DNA of 64,000 bases, taken from NCBI GenBank assembly GCA_000708835.1, contig DF237359.1, positions 19,202 to 83,201 on the forward strand, given 5' to 3'. The notes under the pieces were generated by a model. It was given only the letters and a program-made list of their open reading frames with translations. It was not told the DNA's origin and made no database searches. This document shows, one piece after another, positions 1-11,971 of the stretch. Both the position numbers and the translations under genes were made by a program. Numbering within the stretch: position 1 is the first letter of the stretch; every line of letters begins with the position of its first letter. This stretch comes from Klebsormidium nitens (taxonomy: Eukaryota; Streptophyta; Klebsormidiophyceae; Klebsormidiales; Klebsormidiaceae).

Positions 1-472
1 TATAGAGGCATGAGAACATTTTGGTTCAGCTACCCTCGAGTTTCGCTGCCTCTCAGCTCCTTACTGGTGGCAGAATGTTCAACGTCGTTACGTGCAGCAT
101 CGAGCCGTTTAACTTCCTGCGTTCTCTGCATCCTCGGTTGCGCTTCTCTTTCTGCTTCGATCTTGAGTGTATCAGTTGGTACTTGACAGGACGGCAATTG
201 TTGCACTGTAGATCTGTTGAGATTCTTTTTGAACTCCTCGCGCTTGTTCCTCAACCCCTTTGTCGGGTTTCTTGTTGCTTGGTCGATCACAAGCAAAGTC
301 GGGTGGTGATTGACAGGACGCACAACCGTTGCATGGTGATCTCAAGACGTTGAGACTCTTCTTTTCACCTTCTATGCTTGTTCCAACAAACTCTTTGTCC
401 GGTTACAGAACCTGGCTAGGTCTAGAAGGAAACGAAAGTGCTGACGTCAGTGCACACTTCCCTTGTATGCAG

Positions 473-3400
473 ACCAAGTTCGCACTCTGCGAGGGAAGCG
501 AAGGAAGCGAGTGTGACGTCCTCATCTTTCCTGACATGAAGCGATACAGGTAAGCGATGGCAGATTTCACACAATCGCCCTGAAGCTTTATTGGAGAACG
601 GTCTTCAACTTCATATAGAATAAGCTTTCTGAGCATTCCGGTAGACTCGAAAGAAACAATATGGCTTCTGAGCGAAAGCCCGGGTACCTCGATCCGAAAA
701 ACGACCGAAAGACAGATGCTCTGCAAGCCGGATGTAATGCTACCAACGCTTAAGCTACGGACCCAGTTCCGCCTTAAGAAGCCGTTTCTCAAATGAAGCT
801 AGAATGCAACAGGCCAGCAGAGTTGATCAAAAGTTGTTAGGATGCCTGACGGTTGCCAGATGAGTATGAATTTTTGCCTCCAAGCATTCCTACGGTCTGA
901 GATATGGTAATTTGGACTACACTCTGTCCTGATTCAATCTGATTGGCGGTGCCAACAAGTCTCCGCTTTGACCAGAAATGAATTAGCATAGCTTATGCCT
1001 TTCAGTCTGCTTCGATACTCCTACTTGCGAGTATCATCAATCCCTGACAACATACTTCTCAATAGGATGCACTCAGAAACTCGGTCCCTTATGAATCCAC
1101 ACAGGTTTTCATGAACATGTGTCTACACTCCCTTTCCGGAAAAAGCAATCCGAATACAACTACCTCGACAATAACATGGCCCTCTGATGTCCACTATGCG
1201 CCAAACAACTTTCCCAAAACCGATCGACCACGCTCTTTTAGCGCAGACTGCATACTTTCTAATCTGCTCCCTCCTCAGTGCGGTGACTCACTTCGACATC
1301 GACCACCTGATCGAGTTCCTCCTCACCGGCAAGGAGAAGGTGCTGCGCTCGCAGCGAATCACGGGCTGCCACGTGTTCGTATGCGCCCACGCCAGCAGGG
1401 ACGCGCGCTGCGGATCCTGCGGACCCCCCCTCGTGCTGGCGTTTCAAGCCGTGGTCCAGGCGAAGGGCCTGGAGAAAACGGTCCACGTGCGCGCGTGTTC
1501 GCACGTCGGGGGGCATGCTTTTGCGGGCAACGTGATTATCTACATGGAGCGGGAGGGGAAGATTGCTGGGGACTGGTGAGATTGCGCTCTTTGTTTTCTT
1601 CTTGTCTTTCAGTCTCTTGCGACACAATTGCGTGTTGATGATTCATGAATCATTTCGGTCAGTCCAGTTGTGAGATGAATTCAGTGGAACTTCGGTTGGG
1701 TTTTGTATAATGTGGCATGCTGCGCTAGAATATCATATGCATGCAGCGAGCTTGCAGTCGGACTCCGGTTTTTTAAGTCGCCTCTAAGTTTTGATGTACA
1801 GTCTTCATTCAGGGGGTCACCCTGCAGGTACCTGTAACGTTCTAATCAAAATGCAAAATATTCAGGGCGGACACGTGTTTGGACAAAATTATCTGTTCAT
1901 CCTCTCACCATATCAAAGGTCCTGCTTCGTAAATCTTCCCTATCAAACCCTTTGAGTTTCCATTTCAGACAGGTCTGGACGCATATCCTGCAGGTATGGT
2001 TACGTCACACCTCGTGACGTTCCGCTGATCGTCGAACAGCACATCGAGGGCGGACGGATCGTCGACAAGCTGTGGCGCGGCGCGATGGGCCTCACGGCAG
2101 AGGAGCAGCAAGCGGAGCTACGGAGAATAAGAGCCGTTCAGGACGCAGAGGGACCAGAGCCCGAGGCAGCGCCGTGCGACGACTGCACGTTCTTGAAAGT
2201 CGAGGTGCGCAGCTAGTTGCTTTTATGGTGCGCTACACGGTGCTTGTTCCTGAGAGGTCGGTGCTTCTTTGACCGCTGTGGAAGGAGCCTACTCCTTCTG
2301 TAACAGAATACCCGTTTGGTGGATTCCGTTGATGTGCCATCAGGGGCGCGGAGTAAGCTTTTGTTGCGTTAATAGACCAAGTGGACCGTTTGGGGGTGCA
2401 GAGGGTCCAGAGCGCGACGAGGCGCCATGGCAGGATTGCAAGTTTGGAGATCTGAAGGCGACTAGGCATTTGGTTTTCAAGGTTCAGCGCGGGTCTGCTG
2501 AGATTTGGGGTTGTCTGCGGATCTGCTAGAGGGAGTCCCTGCGCTGATCACATCCTTGAAGTGGGGTTGGGGGTTCTGCAGCGACGAGTTGGCCTGCATG
2601 CCAGGGTTTGGAATGTTCCAACACAGTATCGCGTGAGTACCTTTCGGGCGACACCAGAGCAGGATGCGGAGGCAATTTGGTAACGCACTTCGGAGAAACT
2701 TTTGAGTTGCATGAAAGTGCCGTCCGCTGAGCTGGTCACTTCTGGCACTCGTGTGCCGAAGAGCGGCTACGCTTTTGAAAGGGCCGCTGAGGGAAAATAG
2801 GTACAAAGCAGGCGGAAGCAGGTGCCGCTTAAGCGAGACGAGAGACATTGGCTCCGGTCGGTATGGACATGGTGGCGAAGTTTGGCTTGAGCGTTCAGAT
2901 TTCTGCGAATGTGTGAAAGTGGTTAACGCCTGGCCGTTGAGGACTTCTCCGAGTAGCGCTTCGTGTGTGCTGCCCAACTCATCCGTTGCAGGGCAAAATG
3001 TCAATCGGCACCCAAATTTGACCTGAAGAGAGGCACGGTCATGGCCAGATCTAACAGGTCCTGAACCTACAGCAAAGGGTTGGCTTTGTACGGGTTTCAG
3101 TACAATAGAAGCCACATCGCCCGCTTGGAGTATGCGAGTTGGACATGATCTTGGTATCCATACTCAGAACAGATTCAGACCTGGGATGCCACGAGAGAAT
3201 ATTCTGCGGTTCCACCTGCAGGAGATCGAGGAACTCGTGAAGGAAGGCGTCTGCGCTCCGCACGACCCGGCGAAACTCGACAAAGCGTCAAATAAAACCG
3301 GCTGCTGCGGCCCAAAACCTGTGGACGGACAGCAATCCAACAGCGCACCGGCATTAAAGTCAAACCCGGGGACCAGCGACGGCTCTTCGCTTTTTGTGTC

Positions 3401-3551
3401 GGTAGCCGCACAAGTCAGGCGGCTGCAGTACCCGGATGTGTCTTCCTGGTGGAAGAAGCTTGATGCCACGGATATAGCCCTGTGTGGGGCGTTAGCGCTT
3501 TCGGGAGTGGCTTTATGTATAGCAATAAATCTGCATACGCGTAGTAGGTAA
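473..3551 (+). CDS. Apd1/Aim32-type (sucrase/ferredoxin-like) thioredoxin-fold protein, 5'-partial
   Basis: Exons 473-549, 1279-1575, 1994-2204 and 3222-3551 join in phase across GT-AG introns and give 305 residues. A strong acceptor at 471-472 shows that earlier exons lie before the window. The order of conserved blocks is that of plant sucrase/ferredoxin-like proteins: DVLIFPDM, then THFDID, VFVCAHASRDARCGSCGP, CSHVGGHAFAGN, YGYVTPRDVP and LWRGAMG. Yeast relatives Apd1 and Aim32 bind a [2Fe-2S] cluster with Cys and His ligands; the HVGGH segment carries the expected His-x3-His pair. The last exon encodes a linker with a GCCGP motif, then a hydrophobic stretch (DIALCGALALSGVALCIAI) and a short basic end, so the product is probably tail-anchored. 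The end of exon 3 could also be 2198, which keeps the phase. The family call is firm; the redox role is inferred from the family. Confidence 0.85.
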
Positions 3552-5342
3552 TTGATACTGCTGCAGCACGCTTTATTCTTTGTAGGTCGTCGACAATGAG
3601 CTGACGGTGAGTGGTACGGTATGTAAATATTGCGGAAGATTCATGTGAGCGGCGGTCCAGCCCGAGAGAGAGAACCGAGATAAGGGAGGGTCGGTGAGAT
3701 GTTGAGCCCATCAACCCCGCAATTTTGATCAAACCACCAATACTTTGATTACTATGACTCGGTGACTTTTTTCATTTTTTTAAACTTCGATGGCCATAAG
3801 TGTTGATTAGACTAATAGCCACCTCAGGCTGGACCAATCTGAACAACATTCTTTTGTAGTTAATTTTAATATTGTGATTAGGCGGCATCTCAAGCAAAAT
3901 GGCAAGGGCATATGCGGCACTAATGATTAGTACTTCGTTGAAAGGATCGATCAAATGTGCAATTGGAATATTCATGATTGCGAAGATCTGCCGCCAATAG
4001 AATGGCCGGCAATGAAATTCATGGACCTGGGCCGGCCGCCGTTCAATGCCGTTCAACGTACTCAGATCGATTGAGTTGGTGACAGTGACGGATCGTTGCC
4101 ATGGGCTCCCCTTCAGTATTCATCATCAATGGTTGGCATGTGAATAATCGTGCATCCGGCCTATCAGTGGCCGCCCGCCGCCATGTGAGCTCACGTTAAC
4201 TTTGGTTGCTGCTCTAGCAACTGCTGGCAACGTGTTCAGGGAAAGTTTCATAACTCAAGGATCAATGATCGATCCAGTTGAAGTGGTAGAACTTAAGTCA
4301 CCTCTAACCCCATATGCCAGGCAGCTCTATCGCCCGCCCCATCATTAGGTTACCTCATAGGTGACCCCTCGCGTAGGTGACCCCACTGATATCATAGTAT
4401 GCGGGCCAGACCTCTAGGGGCTGGGATCGCCACCTGCAACCCCATCCCAAACTTAGTCAGTGTTGCACTTGTGGGGTTCTGTAGGCAAGCACTAAGTTAG
4501 TGCTCACATTGCTCTCTTTTGTGCATGTTGAAGGTGCATGATGGAAAGTTGACATTGAGAAACTTCTGAAACTGATGACCTAACCCAAAATGCGGGTAGA
4601 ACAGTGTTGAGAGCCCTTCTCAGATATAGACGGATTGCGGGCCAAGAGGCGATCCTTGTTGTCGAAAGTCTCAGTCAGACAGAGTCTGAGTTTACTCTGT
4701 CTCCTTCTATATCAACTCAGACTTAAATGGAGGTGCAAGGTGCAACAAACACACTGATCTTTGAAACCTTAAGTTCAGCAGAGAAAGCATAGAATTCCCT
4801 GGGAAGCGAAGGGACTTACAGTGGGTTAGTGGGTCTTCTAGCACACGCATCTGACAATCCAAGGGGAATCCAAGCTTCAAAATTCGAATTCGAAAGCTGA
4901 GGGATCCCTCAGTTTCACAACAGGGAACTATGACCGTCCAAATTTATTTGACACCTTAATATCATCTCGAGTACGCCCGGTAATGACACATTGTAATTGG
5001 CGACACATGGCATGTGCACAGAGATCTTCAATGGACGGACAAGATGAGCCAGGTCGCGTTACTAGTACACCGACAAACGCCTCGAACGCACCTGCGCCGT
5101 CCGATAAAAACCTGTCAGAGCTTCCTGCGGCACTTGGAAGTGACATCCTTGATGTTCGGACGACTGTCGTGTAGACTGGAGCAAGGCGGTCAGCGCCGTC
5201 AACCTCGATCGGGCAACTCCGGCAATTACGCTGCTTGAAGAGAAGCGGCAAAAGCCGAATTCAGCTCCCGCAGCTTCCAGTATATCCAGTACTAGTGTCA
5301 CAGCAACCACAACATTGCGCAGTTGGAGTCCGCGCCACCACA
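3552..5342. other. Intergenic stretch without a supported gene
   Basis: No exon with coding-like composition was found. 4325-4400 has short imperfect repeats around GGTGACCCC, and 4440-4510 has small inverted repeats (ACTTAGTCAGTG, CACTAAGTTAGTG). They do not match any RNA family I know. An open segment at 4983-5174 (63 codons, rich in Ala, Pro and Ser) lies just upstream of the next gene and could be a 5' exon or uORF of it. I could not connect it in phase. Confidence 0.4.
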
Positions 5343-8300
5343 ATGGGTAGCTCTGAACCACCGCTCTTCCTACGACAGCAGCTGGAGAAGCTGCTTCCAC
5401 CAGCGGAGAAGTTAGGGGCGTCATTGAAGGTGGAGGGGGTGAGTTGCACCAGCAGTGATCATAGCCGTAACTGGCGGAACACAATGCTGCGTCAGTACCT
5501 TTACAGCGTGGTGGACGACATTCTGAGGGACGTGGTGAACGGCGGGTGAGTTGAAGTCACAAAAATCTCAATTTTGAATACATTCTCTTTGATTGCACCT
5601 GGCCCCTCAACTTTCTCGATCTCTTGGAACTTCTCGAGCCTGGTGGTTGATTGAGCGGCATGATTGAGGGGTGCAACGTTCTAGCTGAGTCCTTTGCGCT
5701 GGACTATATGTTTCTCCTTCTGTGTCTGATTCCCCCAAGCCAACTTGAAGTCCCTGCAGGCATTTGTGCCTGGTTCATTAGAAGCAGGCTACGGGAGAAG
5801 CAGACCACTAGCTGTTTTTTCTCCAGAAGCACTTCTTTCAGCTAGCAAGTTCAGTGACCAGTGTGTTTCAATGAGCCCCCCTTTCATTGACCTGGCAGTG
5901 TCTGTTAGGCGATGAGACTTAGGGTACGTCATCTTGGAGAACCCCCCATCAGGTCAGGGGGTGGATCCAGCTGGGAGTTTAACATTTAGGCACTGCATGT
6001 ATGTGGGGAGGGAACGAAGAGAAAAGAGCCAACCACTGGACCGGGAGGGGGAGGGGGGGGGAGCTCAATGTATCCTGAGCTAAAGTTTGGCAGTCCTCGA
6101 TAGAAGAGGGGCAACCTTGGCGCATCGTCTGCCGATGGCCTCTGGAGCTAACATAATAGTTTACATGAAGGGTTTTTCAAGCTGCCTTTGGTTCAGCCTT
6201 TCATTAACCAGGGCCACAAAAGGTCCACCTGAGCTGCAAAAGCAAGCTTGCCCAAGTCACCAGCTCAGCTCTTATTTTTTCCAATGCAGATTTGGGGCCG
6301 CGATTGTCGATCCTGCCAGCGGTAAGCTCCTGGCTGCTGAGGCCATCTTCAAGGATGTCGATACGCTCTCATTGGAGAGTCTTGTGGCTGCCTTGTACCG
6401 GGCCCTGAAGGACTTCCTGAGAGAGACAGAGTCTCTGGATGAAAAGGTAAGATCTGGGCGTGTGGGAAATGGCCATACGTGCTTGAGAGGTTTTTGGAGA
6501 TGGGAGATTGGGACTTGCTCTCAACAGTACAGCTTTTAGCACATGGCAAGTACAGGGGGGGGATCAGTCCTGCGCCGATCCAGAAAAGAGAGAATGTCTG
6601 GTTTTCAAAGCCGGGGATTTTTAGTAAGCCGTTTGAATCCAACTTGTTTTGCAGTGTGACCTCGCACATGCCAACTACTTTGAGCTTGACAAGTGGGGTT
6701 TTGGCAGATCAAGCTTCCCCACTCCTCAAGAATCCTCAAGTTGCTCATCCCTTGGCGCGCAGCATAGGACTGGAGTGAAAGGTAGTACACTGGTGAAAGC
6801 GAAACTCGAAGTGGCCGCCTTGGCGAATTCTGCATGGCACGTTGACCTTGTGGTCGCCGTGATTCTGGACCTTTGTGCTGTGCAAACCAACAATCCAGAC
6901 GGTATGCTCCACTTAAGAGATTGGGGACTCACTTCTTCCAAAAGGAACTAATGAAATCACTAGCTGCCCTTCTCATATGTTGCAGACGGGCCTCCTTATT
7001 GAACCCCTGAACACATGCTGCTTAAATTCCCACTACTAAGGTCCCATAAGCAAGGTCAATAATCCGTTGAAAACCAGGCCGACTAGATTTGTCTGAAGTT
7101 CGTTCTGCTTACTGACTCATCCACGTCTCTCCGATCTTGGCAGTGCTCTTGGGCGTTATTTCATCCTTTTGCATCACTCAAATCTGACTGTCATATCATC
7201 TGATCATCTGATCGTCATCTTCTCATCATGTGTCAACATCAATCTTATCATACTTTTGATCATCTCGTTTGCTGCGCTGCAGTTCTCGTGGCTCGGAACC
7301 TTTGGCGTTACCCGATGCCAGATGCTCGGCCAGAGCGGGCTCCTTGCCGCGATCGACTACTTCCTCAGCCGTGCAAAAAAGGAGCCTGCGCTGTGCCGTG
7401 CCTTCCTGGCGCGGCTCGACAAATCGTTCGCCGACCCGACCAAACGCTACTGCGCCATTAGTGTGCGCGCGCTCGCGCGCGCCTGCCTCAAGCATCTTCT
7501 GGGCGCCGCTGACGACACCGCCCAGGCGCCTGATGACGTCTTTGGTCAAGTCAACGCCGCGCTGCCTACGGAGGCGGGTGTTGGCAATTTGGAGGAGGTG
7601 AGCGCGAACGCCATACTTGATGTTATGCTTCTTTACCTACGCTGCGGCATAGATGAAAATGTATTGTCTGTGCACGTCTTTGATACCGTATATAGATTCG
7701 ACGTTACTAACATACTCACCTACTGATTTAATCAAGGCCTTCGCTGATATTAGTCGGCAGACTTATCAGATTTCAGTGACCCGTTTCGCAGACTATCTGT
7801 CTCCATTTTCCGCCGAGAGTGGAAGCCGTCGTGCTTGTCGAGTACGAACGTCCTGTAGGAGAGCCTGTTGAAGTTCTTGCCCCCTGAAGCAGTGACGAAA
7901 GAAGTCTGGACGTTGCTCAACCAAGTTGGTACTACGTCGCCCAACGAACGCGGAAATCGAGCTTGCTTTTTGATTCCAGACAACGCTCTGTGTATCTGAC
8001 GACAGTGCGAATGGGGCGCCTTTGTGCAGGCCGGCTGGTACGCGCCACTGGACGAAGGCACTTGGATCGAGAACTACTTTCAAGTTCCTGCCCCAGACGT
8101 GCAGAGCGGCGCGACACAAACTCTGCACCAGCCCGCCGTGATGCCCCAGGCCGCCACAACGCCTCTTCAGGTACGAGATCCTTCGATTGGCACGTACGGC
8201 AAGTAACTGTTCAGTGAACTGTGCTCCCTGAAATTGGGTTGTCTAGCACGTCTTCTTTTTCTGCGGACACACGGATGCTCTTCGTGTTTTTCGGTTCCTT

Positions 8301-8692
8301 CCAGGGAAGCCGGGTCAACCACGGCGTGCCGACGCGGAAATGGAGCCGCTAAATGACACTCTTCTTCAGCGGCCAGCCTCCTTAGCTGCTCAGGTGCAAT
8401 TTCAATACTTTTCCGGAACTTAGCATTAAAGCCGGCTGCGTCTTTGCAGGGGGATCAGCGATTGCCCGTGTACGATCTGGCACGCGACCTGGTTTCCAAC
8501 GGGCACGCGTCCCTGGTTCTCGAATCCTTCGGACCTGTCGCCATGGAAATGGTGGAAGGAGAGAATGCCGTTGAGAGGGTCCAAGAGTTTGAGGCGCAAG
8601 CTGCTCCCTCTGCTCTGAACGAAGCGGGAGGGCGCAGTTTTGGAGGGCTTGAAAGTTTGAGCTGGTATTGTCAGGCTGCTTCTCAGACATAG
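5343..8692 (+). CDS. Unrecognised multi-exon protein gene
   Basis: I do not recognise this protein. Probable exons are 5343-5545, 6290-6446, 6655-6901, 7283-7597, 8030-8170 and 8450-8692. The first three join in phase, as do the last three. The junction between 6901 (phase 1) and 7283 (phase 0) does not fit, so a small exon or another splice site is missing there. The product is mostly helical-looking and soluble. It starts MGSSEPPLFLRQQLEKLLPP. It contains a block FGAAIVDPASGKLLAAEAIF, a block NYFELDKWGFG, and an Ala/Leu-rich block (AIDYFLSRAKKEPALCRAFL). No signal peptide, membrane segment or catalytic motif is evident. A 47-base segment at 8306-8352 could be an alternative last exon, giving an early stop. 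Coding character is good in every exon, which supports a real gene despite the unsolved junction. Confidence 0.55.
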
Positions 8693-9833
8693 TTTGTTTG
8701 TGGGGTCAGATGAGGTGCAAAAACTTGTAAATATGTACAGTACATACGTACACGGTTGTATGGAGGTGTACACGTGATATTTGCCGTCGATGTATTTGTG
8801 TATGATTACCGTCCAGTATTTGAGCAATTGACCTTAATATTCGATCCAAATCTTGCCAAGTTGTACTTGGAAAGTGTCAATCGAGCTAGTCGGAACGACG
8901 AGGTCATATCAGTTTTTCAATTAACGTCTTTTCACTTCTAGTTTCAATCTGTTTTAGTGGTACGTACTACAAGCTGACTCTTTGCAAGGTGCACTGCAGT
9001 AAATAGGATATATGATAATCAAATGCTTCTGAAGCTACACGAAAGTAACCAGTATAAAGTCCGGTGCAGGCGGTTGTGCCAGCAGCTCTGGGTCTATCAT
9101 GCAGCCGCCATCATTGTGCAACCTATTTACTATTTAATTGTCATTCCTACCCGCGTAAAGTGTTAGTACTTTTCCGCGGCCGTGGCACACCATTATGCCC
9201 GGCTGAAGCTGCATGCACAGGATCGCTTATAATATAACAGCTGAGCTAGCCTAGATCAACACAAGAATATGATGTCGGTCAATCATGTTGGCATGAGTGA
9301 CCGGGCAACGGCCGCGGGCCAGAATCATGCATATGAACACCTGGCAGGATCTTTACGGTTTCTAAAGGTGGCCATGCTATATTAGCAACGCGGTCACTGT
9401 CCGGCAAATGATACTGCATGACGCTGTCCCGAAATCAGACAAGCGTAGGGAGCACGTAAAACTGAAGTAGCTGGTTAACTTTGGAGCATGACAGATTTAT
9501 ATGCTTTGTAAGCTTCGGCTTCCAACACGTTGGCTCCTACGTAGGTGTCCTGATTGCGTCCCTATTACCTAGATGTGGAGCCTGCGGGGTCACCTGCTTA
9601 CGTCATGCTTAATACTGAATAGTTGACCTGTTACATTTCCGAAACGAGTCTTCGAATCCGCATAACCTGCTAAAGCTCCACAGTGCCCGTGTTGCTTCGA
9701 GCCCTATAAACTTCGATAAGTTCTGTGCCCGTCCGATGTCCGACCTGAGCAAGCAACATGTTTAGCTAATTTCAAACGAAGACCCTTGTTCTTAAGTGTC
9801 TTAAACGCGCACTATTGTGCAACCCCACTCGCA
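8693..9833. other. Intergenic stretch, nothing recognised
   Basis: This AT-richer stretch follows the stop of the upstream gene. A cluster of GTAC-containing words sits at 8735-8780. No open frame of convincing composition, RNA gene or clear repeat was found. Confidence 0.4.
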
Positions 9834-10060
9834 CGCAACGGCGCAACTGCCACGTGGCTATCAAAGGGCGGCGTTGATTTACTAGAAATGGAGCGGGAAA
9901 GACGGGAAGGCCTGCTCGTTGCACATGTTGCAATCTACTAAGGTTCGCCTCACTCTACGCTGTCCCGTGAAGGCCCCGTATGCCCGTAAAGCTGGCTTGA
10001 GCCGAGCGGCCTGCCTCGAGCTCCAGTACTGCAAATGCTCGAGTACCTGAAAATGTCATC
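9834..10060 (-). pseudogene. Decayed extra copy of the last amidase exon
   Basis: On the minus strand this segment follows the last exon of the neighbouring amidase gene (11972-12146) in order over its whole length. Shared landmarks on the plus strand include GCCACGTGGC near 9849, TTCGCCTC near 9944, TGGCTTGAGCC near 9994 and GCTCGAGTACCTG near 10037 (GCTCGGGAACCTG in the intact gene). Substitutions and small indels break the frame, so it is non-coding. The following 10060-10290 is rich in GGACGGA/GGAACGGA words typical of the introns of the same amidase gene, so the duplication probably reached into intron 14. It lies about 1.9 kb downstream of the intact 3' end and in the same orientation, so it looks like an old tandem duplicate of the gene's tail. 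Confidence 0.65.
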
Positions 10061-10289
10061 AAGCGAAGTAACTTTTAAGGAGAGCACAAAGCGCGGTACC
10101 GGATCGGTACCGTCTCGGAGACGACGCCATCAAGAGAAGATTGTTCCGAGATTACAAAGCGGTTGGGAACGCGGACGTCAGAGCACAATTACCGCGGATG
10201 TCCTAGGAACGGAACGGACGGAGCGGACGGAACGACCTGCGGAAGGACGCCACGGACGTAAGATGACCGAAACCGGAAGGTAGTTGGAG

Positions 10290-11971
10290 ATCTCACTTGC
10301 ACATAGACAAAAGTGAGGAGCGGAGGGACGAGACTGGTAGTCAAACGCAAGACGAGGAAGACTGAAAGTTATTCAGGCAAGAAAGGGCGGCCGGTAGTGG
10401 GATGGAAAAGGTCAAAATAAGCGGATGTAGAATATCCTCAAAACTATTAGGAGCAGGGTGGCAAAGGGCCGCGCAAACGGACGGCGTTTTCAGCAGAAGA
10501 CGGGACGCAAGCGGACGTACAGAACCCGGACGGAGTCGACTTGGTATTTGAGGAAGGCCTACGAGCTACTCATAAGTCTGGAAGCGGAACGAGGGTGCAT
10601 GAAGCTAGCAAGCGAAAGGCTTGCTTGAAACTGATCGAAGGCGACTTGGATACTGAAGGAGGGTTGCCTGAGTGTTTGGTTGATCAGCTCGCTCGTCCAT
10701 CTATATGGGAGGAAGGCCCTCCAGAAGTATCGAACAATTATAAGCTGCGTTGTAATAGAATGTCACTGGCGCGATTCCCTTGACTGGCAGCTTTTTGAGG
10801 GAGTTAAAAAGAATGCTCGCGAACCAGATGTCCGCAACTTAAGTTAGGACGCAATTTAAGTTAGGAGATTAAGCGCGTCTGCATTCTTGTACGTTGGTTG
10901 CAATAGATCCTTCAAGCCTAGCTGCGGCCCGCTAGGTGCTATAGATGTTGTGCCTAAGATTTAAACGGTACTTTGAGATCGCCTGAGCGCTCGCGGATCT
11001 GAAACTACTAATTTTCGTTGTCCCTTCCACCTTAATTGAAACCAGGCCACAACGTCAGTTGAAGGACTCGGCCACGCTATACTCAAGAATAGGACCCAGA
11101 TTTTTAGAGGCTCCGTAGCCTGAAAGAGATCGGTGTGTCAGGGGGTGATCGAGGTGCGCGCGGCTCTGTTGTGTCTAGTCGGCAGACACGCACATCAACC
11201 GCTATGCTGAAAAGAGAAAGCCTCGCACTCCTACTTCTACATATGATGCAGGGGTTGAACTCGAGCACTTGGTTCCTTCGACTTTTGTTCGATCAGAAAC
11301 AAAGTAGTTGGCTTCCGGCCTTGTTTGTAAAAGCTACACGCGCCCGCGAGCTTCGGCGCTAGCGAACACGTATACATCTACTCTACAATGAGACGCCGTG
11401 TTGATCTCACGAGATCAGATTATGCAAATCTGACCAGCATGATTCAAGGCTGCAACAGATAGCATATGTCGGACGGATGCAGCAAACAAAGGCTTCCAAG
11501 ATTTTCGAAGTGGAGTAGTCTTTGTAGCCACGACGAATAACTTATTAAACGATGGCTTAGCCTCGTTCCGACGTTTTCGTTTGCTCTTTCTAATCTGCTT
11601 ATACCAAGCACTTATTCCTTGAGGAGATGTTGGGTCCCTACTTTCTGGCACACACTTGATGTTTCTACCGTCCAATGGCGTGAGCTTATTTGCTAACCTC
11701 CGAATGTTCAGCAGTTCATGGAAAACGTCAGGGGAGCCTGTCTGATCATTCCAAAGCGAGGCTGCTATTCCACATAACTTATGCTCCACGCACCGAGCTG
11801 AAATGCAGTTCTTATTGATCCCGTGCAACTACAAATTCTGACCCATGTCCAAAACCCTACCCAACCTAGCAACATGTCTAACTCAAAACCTTAACCCGAC
11901 TCCCAGTACTTCTCCAGCACGCGATCCCCGCACGCACTCCTGCGCCCACTTGCGCACTTGCCACGTGGCGA
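10290..11971. other. Intergenic stretch; one weak minus-strand open frame
   Basis: The longest open frame is 11415-11828 on the minus strand (137 codons, very basic middle with KSKRKRR). It has no recognisable domain and no splice context that ties it to a neighbour. It could be a chance frame or a transposon fragment. 10840-10870 holds a short direct repeat (CTTAAGTTAGGACGCAA, ATTTAAGTTAGGAG). Nothing else was identified. Confidence 0.3.

Noticed and set aside
21-353. 110-codon frame as the first exon of the Apd1/Aim32-like gene
   Set aside because: It has no resemblance to the N-terminal part of that family and no donor that joins in phase to 473; the missing exons more likely lie before the window.
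4380-4570. Possible 5S rRNA or snRNA gene
   Set aside because: The inverted words do not fit the conserved boxes of 5S, U1, U2 or U6 RNA.
8306-8352. Extra exon of the unrecognised gene
   Set aside because: It would end the protein after about 15 residues, while direct joining of 8170 to 8450 keeps an open, coding-like frame. It may still be an alternative exon.
10035-10283. 82-codon plus-strand frame rich in Arg/Glu/Thr
   Set aside because: It is made of GGACGGA/GGAACGG words like those in the amidase introns and overlaps the relic of the last amidase exon, so it is most likely duplicated intron.
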